Source: Thermoplasmata archaeon (lineage in GTDB: Archaea; Thermoplasmatota; Thermoplasmata; Lutacidiplasmatales; UBA184). From it: a DNA stretch of 24,808 bases. Both the position numbers and the translations under genes were made by a program. Where the stretch lies: the NCBI GenBank assembly GCA_030044695.1, contig JASIDM010000174.1, positions 1-24,808 on the forward strand, in the 5' to 3' direction. Positions within the stretch are counted from its first letter, which is position 1; each line of letters begins with the position of its first letter. Below, piece after piece: positions 21,411 through 24,808 of the stretch. Below the pieces are notes generated by a model. It ran no database searches and was not told the origin of the DNA. It was given only the letters and a program-made list of their open reading frames with translations.

Positions 21411-22724
21411 TTGACGAGCGAGGGGACCTCCCCGGACCCGTGGGAGGTCCTTCGCACCCTCCCGCTCGGCCAGCGTGTCGAGCTCACGGACGAGCAGGGC
21501 ACGACCTGGTCCGGGACCGTCCTGCCGTCGCACGAGCTCTCGGGCCCTCGGGTGCTCACGCTCAAGCTCGAGACGGGCTACAACGTCGGGATCCGCATCG
21601 GGCCCCAGGTCCGTTACCGACGTCTCGGTGGCCCCCCGGCGCCCGCCGAGGTGGTAACCGCCCGGCCCTCCGGGCCACCGACCGGTGCCGGCGCGATCGA
21701 ACTGCTCACGACCGGCGGCACGATCGCCTCCCGGGTCGACTACGAGACCGGCGGGGTCCGCCCCATCGCCGGACAGGACGAGCTCCTCGACTTCTACCCC
21801 GAGCTCCGCGCGGAGGGTACGGTCCGGATCACGCCCGTGCTCGACGTCCTGAGCGAGAACCTGACGCCCCCGGACTGGCTGACCCTCGCCGGCAAGGCCG
21901 TCGAGGCGTTCGGTCGAGGGGCGCAGGGCGTGGTGATCACCCACGGCACCGACACCATGGGCTTCACCTCGGCCGCGCTGAGCTTCCTCCTGGTCGATCT
22001 TCCGGGGCCGGTCGTGCTGGTGGGCGCCCAGCGCTCCCCGGACCGGCCGTCGTCCGACGGACCCTCCAATCTCCACGCCGCGGCCCGCCTCGCCCGCGAC
22101 CGACGGATCGGCGAGGTCGTCGTCGTGATGCACGAGGGGCTCTCGGACGACCGGTTCGCCGTCCACCGTGGCACGTGGGTGCGCAAGATGCACTCCACGC
22201 GGCGCGACGCCTTCGTGAGCCGCAACGGGCCCCCGCTCGGATCGATTGACGCGAACGAGATCCACCTGGGGCCCTGGGTGCGGCCCCCGGCCTCGGGGCC
22301 GGCCCGCCTCGACGGCCCCCTCGACGCTCGTGGGGCGCTGCTCAGCTTCTACCCGGGTCTTCCGGCGAGCCGGGCGCGGCAGTTCGCCGAGGGCCACCGC
22401 GGGATCGTGCTCGCCGGCACCGGGCTCGGCCATGTCGCCACCGAGCACCTCGGCTGGATCCGGGAGGCGACGGCCCGCGGTGTCGTCGTGGCGATGACGA
22501 CGCAGTGCCTGGAGGGGATCGTCGACCCGTTCGTCTACGCCACGGGGCGCGAGCTGCTCCGGGCCGGGGTCACCTACCTGGACGACCTGCTCCCGGAGAC
22601 CGCCTACGTGAAGCTCCTCTGGGCCCTCGGGCACGCCAGCAGCCCGGACGCCGTGCGCGAGCTGCTCCTGCGGGACCGGGCCGGCGAGTTCCTCCGGCGC
22701 CGGACGGCGGGGGTCCCGCCGTGA
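21411..22724 (+). CDS. gatD: Glu-tRNA(Gln) amidotransferase subunit D (asparaginase-like)
   Basis: 437 residues, the usual GatD length. It supplies ammonia from glutamine/asparagine for converting Glu-tRNA(Gln) to Gln-tRNA(Gln), together with GatE, in the archaeal cytoplasm. The first 75 residues are the small N-terminal barrel (LGQRVELTDEQGTTWSGTV, GYNVGIRIG). Type I asparaginase signatures follow: LLTTGGTIASRVDYETGGV (near 99-116), VVITHGTDTMGFTSAAL (174-190), and the lysine region VRKMHSTRRDAF (K259). All catalytic threonine, aspartate and lysine positions look present. It starts at TTG 21411 with a ribosome site. Its stop overlaps the gatE start as GTGA, so translation is coupled. The family is found only in archaea, which is the strongest evidence for the domain of this organism. 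Confidence 0.96.
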   Translation: MTSEGTSPDPWEVLRTLPLGQRVELTDEQGTTWSGTVLPSHELSGPRVLTLKLETGYNVGIRIGPQVRYRRLGGPPAPAEVVTARPSGPPTGAGAIELLTTGGTIASRVDYETGGVRPIAGQDELLDFYPELRAEGTVRITPVLDVLSENLTPPDWLTLAGKAVEAFGRGAQGVVITHGTDTMGFTSAALSFLLVDLPGPVVLVGAQRSPDRPSSDGPSNLHAAARLARDRRIGEVVVVMHEGLSDDRFAVHRGTWVRKMHSTRRDAFVSRNGPPLGSIDANEIHLGPWVRPPASGPARLDGPLDARGALLSFYPGLPASRARQFAEGHRGIVLAGTGLGHVATEHLGWIREATARGVVVAMTTQCLEGIVDPFVYATGRELLRAGVTYLDDLLPETAYVKLLWALGHASSPDAVRELLLRDRAGEFLRRRTAGVPP

Positions 22725-24586
22725 AGGTCGGCCTCGAGGTTCACCAGCAGATCGCCACGGGCAAGCTGTTCTGCGCCTGCCCGTCGGAGCTCGTCGAGGA
22801 GGAGGGCGCGACGTTCGTACGTCGCCTTCGGTCCGCGAGCGGGGAGGACCGCTATGTCGACGCGGCGGCCGCCTTCCAGGCGAGCCGAGGGCTCTCGTAC
22901 CGGTACACCGACGGACCGTCCAGCTGCCTCGTCGAGTGCGACGAGGAGCCCCCGCGACCCCTGAACGAGACGGCGCTGGACGTGGCGCTCACCATGGCGC
23001 TGTTGCTCGAGAGCCGGCCGGTCGACGAGATTGAGGTGATGCGCAAGATCGTCGTCGACGGCTCGAACACCTCGGGCTTCCAGCGCACCGCGCTGATCGC
23101 CGTCGGGGGCCGGCTCGAGGTCGGCGGGACGACCCACGAGATCCTGTCGATCTGCCTCGAGGAGGACGCCGCTCGGAAGGTCGGCGGCGATCGCTCGGAG
23201 GTGGCGTTCCGCCTCGACCGGCTCGGGATCCCGCTCGTGGAGATCGCGACGGGACCTACCATCACCTCGGGCGCCGAGGCGCGGGAGGTGGCGCTCGAGA
23301 TCGGGGCGCTGCTGAGGTCCACGCGCCGGGTGCGTCGGGGGATCGGGACGATCCGCGAGGACCTCAACGTCTCGATCGAGGGGGGTCACCGGATCGAGAT
23401 CAAGGGGGTCCAGGAGCTCCGTCTGCTGGGCGAGTACGTTGCGCGGGAGGAGCGGCGCCAGCAGCTCCTCCTGGGGTGGCGCGAGGAGCTCCGGGCCCGA
23501 GGGGCACGGGTCGATCCGACCGTGATCGACGTGGGCGCGGAGCTCACCGGCGCGACGCAAGGGCCGGTCGCCTCGGCGCTCCACGGCGGGGGGGTCGCCC
23601 TGGCGCTGCGGCTCCCCGGCTTCGCCGGCCTCCTGTCCACCCCCGCCTCCACGGACGAGCGGCTCGGACGGGAGCTCGCCGACCACGCCCGCGCCGCAGG
23701 GGTCGGGGGAATCGTCCACTCGGACGAGACCACGGCGGCCGCGCTCGCCGGCGGGGTCGCCGATCGCCTCCGTGACGCCCTGAAGTTGGACGCGCACGAC
23801 GCCTTCGTCCTGGTCGCGGATCGCTCGGAGGCGAAGGTGCGCCGCGCCCTGGCCGCGGTCGCGAAGCGCGCCCAGGCCGCGCTCGAAGGGGTCCCGGGCG
23901 AGACCCGGGACCCGCTGCCGGACGGCCGTAGCCGCTACTCCCGGCCGCTACCGGGCCGGGACCGCCTCTACCCGGAGACGGATGTCCCTCCGATCCCGGT
24001 CTCGCCGGAGCGCCTCGCCCGGCTGCGGGCCTCCCTACCGGAGCGGCCCGCGGCGAGCCGAGCCCGACTGGCCCGCGAGCACGGGCTCGCCCCGGAGCTC
24101 GTCCGACAGATCGTCTACGGGGGAGAGCTCGACCGTTTCGACGAGCTCGTCGAGCGCGGCCGCTCCGCCGGGGCGGTGGCCCGCCTGCTCATCCAGGAGC
24201 TGCCGGCGGTCCCGCCCCGGCCGGACGGCCCCCCGTTCGAGCCGTCGGTGGAGCTGCTCGACGGACTCCTGCGGGCGACCGAGTCCGGCGCCTTCTCCAA
24301 GGAAGGGATCCCCGCCGTCCTGGCGGAGCTCGCGGCGGGCCGGACGACCGTCGACGACGCGGTCCATCGGGCCGGCCTCCACCGGGCCGGCGCCGACGAG
24401 CTCGCCCGGGTCGTCGAACAGGTCGTCGGCCAGCAGATCGAGCTCGTACGACAACGGGGCGAGGCCGCGTTCTCGCCGTTGATGGGCGACGTCATGCGGC
24501 AGCTGCGCGGACGACGGGACGGCCGCGAGATCGCCGACGAGCTCCGACGGGCGATCGCGCGCCGCCTGGCCGAGCCCTCGCATTAG
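22721..24586 (+). CDS. gatE: Glu-tRNA(Gln) amidotransferase subunit E
   Basis: 621 residues, typical of GatE. It binds Glu-tRNA(Gln) and activates the glutamyl group by phosphorylation before amidation with ammonia from GatD. The GTG at 22721 gives VKVGLEVHQQIATGKLFC, the normal N-terminus with the GatB/GatE motif GLEVHQQ. The core continues through SSCLVECDEEPPRPLN, IRKIV-type helices, FRLDRLGIPLVEIATGP and REDLNVSIEGGHRIEIKGVQ. A middle segment (about 280-410) corresponds to the AspRS-like GAD insertion that separates GatE from GatB. The C-terminal helical YqeY/tail domain ends in FSPLMGDVMRQLRGRRDGREI. It overlaps gatD by 4 nt. The longer frame back to 22505 lies inside gatD and is not used. 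Confidence 0.96.
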   Translation: MKVGLEVHQQIATGKLFCACPSELVEEEGATFVRRLRSASGEDRYVDAAAAFQASRGLSYRYTDGPSSCLVECDEEPPRPLNETALDVALTMALLLESRPVDEIEVMRKIVVDGSNTSGFQRTALIAVGGRLEVGGTTHEILSICLEEDAARKVGGDRSEVAFRLDRLGIPLVEIATGPTITSGAEAREVALEIGALLRSTRRVRRGIGTIREDLNVSIEGGHRIEIKGVQELRLLGEYVAREERRQQLLLGWREELRARGARVDPTVIDVGAELTGATQGPVASALHGGGVALALRLPGFAGLLSTPASTDERLGRELADHARAAGVGGIVHSDETTAAALAGGVADRLRDALKLDAHDAFVLVADRSEAKVRRALAAVAKRAQAALEGVPGETRDPLPDGRSRYSRPLPGRDRLYPETDVPPIPVSPERLARLRASLPERPAASRARLAREHGLAPELVRQIVYGGELDRFDELVERGRSAGAVARLLIQELPAVPPRPDGPPFEPSVELLDGLLRATESGAFSKEGIPAVLAELAAGRTTVDDAVHRAGLHRAGADELARVVEQVVGQQIELVRQRGEAAFSPLMGDVMRQLRGRRDGREIADELRRAIARRLAEPSH

Positions 24587-24604
24587 CGTGGCCGGGGTCG
24601 GACG

Positions 24605-24808
24605 ATGCCCACGAGCGCGCGCCGGCTCCGGGGCGTGGTCACCGACGTCGACGGCACGCTCACGGACGCCGACCGGCGACTCGACCCGGGGGCCCTCGCC
24701 GCGGTGCGACGGCTGGAGGCCTCGGGGATCACGGTCACGCTGGCGACGGGGAACGTCCTGCCGATCGCGCTGGCCCTGCACCGGTTCCTCGGGACGAGCG
24801 GGCCGATC
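24605..24808 (+). CDS. Phosphoglycolate phosphatase, archaeal HAD type (N-terminal part, cut by window edge)
   Basis: The first 68 residues are visible. HAD motif I is complete and canonical: VVTDVDGTLTDADRRL, with both aspartates (D14 and D16), followed by LAAVRRLEASGITVTLATGNVLPIALAL, where ATGN is motif II. The order and wording match the archaeal TA0175-like phosphoglycolate phosphatase/sugar phosphatase group, which removes phosphate from 2-phosphoglycolate. The ATG at 24605 is 18 nt after the gatE stop and probably belongs to the same operon. Motifs III and IV lie outside the window. Other Cof-type phosphatases are possible but fit less well. Confidence 0.8.
   Translation, partial: MPTSARRLRGVVTDVDGTLTDADRRLDPGALAAVRRLEASGITVTLATGNVLPIALALHRFLGTSGPI

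Noticed and set aside
23476..23775. Arg-rich plus-strand frame inside gatE
   Set aside because: Out-of-frame shadow of gatE.

Overview
The window looks like high-GC archaeal DNA, most likely a Thermoplasmatota-type lineage. The support is the archaea-specific transamidosome pair gatD-gatE, an archaeal-type phosphoglycolate phosphatase, a tRNA with an internal insertion, TATA-like boxes placed about 25 nt before start codons (leaderless style), and very large Thr/Ser/Asn-rich secreted proteins. The lineage assignment is inference; no rRNA or other phylogenetic marker is present. Layout, left part (1-9256): the C-terminal end of a cysteine-paired Ig/PKD-like surface protein; an AcnA-type aconitase followed 19 nt later by a HAD hydrolase; a convergent class I methyltransferase; a small zinc-ribbon protein; a class III nucleotide cyclase fused to a TolB/FlgO-like domain and TPRs; and a second methyltransferase closely following it. 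Middle part (about 9257-20992), all on the minus strand: an accessory block built from two tandem copies of a two-gene cassette. Each cassette is a surface protein with a polytopic C-terminus followed by a small two-helix membrane protein. The upstream copy is a complete giant protein of about 2,400 residues (N-terminal membrane/signal segment, propeller-like, FN3-like, calcium-loop, glycine-rich beta-helix and membrane domains), coupled by TGATG to its small partner. The downstream copy has lost its first ~1,600 residues, including the signal segment, yet keeps a 2.4 kb reading frame. The two copies share two nearly identical blocks (about 720-740 bp and 406 bp) separated and followed by strongly diverged segments. 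This mosaic suggests gene conversion, and possibly a promoterless donor cassette. A short third relic of the same sequence lies at 9269-9307, against the left flank. Right part (20993-24808): tRNA-Arg(GCG) on the minus strand with a ~32-36 nt insertion in its D-loop; a TATA-like box that may serve both this tRNA and gatD; gatD and gatE overlapping by GTGA; and the start of phosphoglycolate phosphatase, cut by the window edge. The best candidate for something undescribed is the duplicated surface-protein cassette with its mosaic conserved and variable blocks. The D-loop tRNA insertion is the second.
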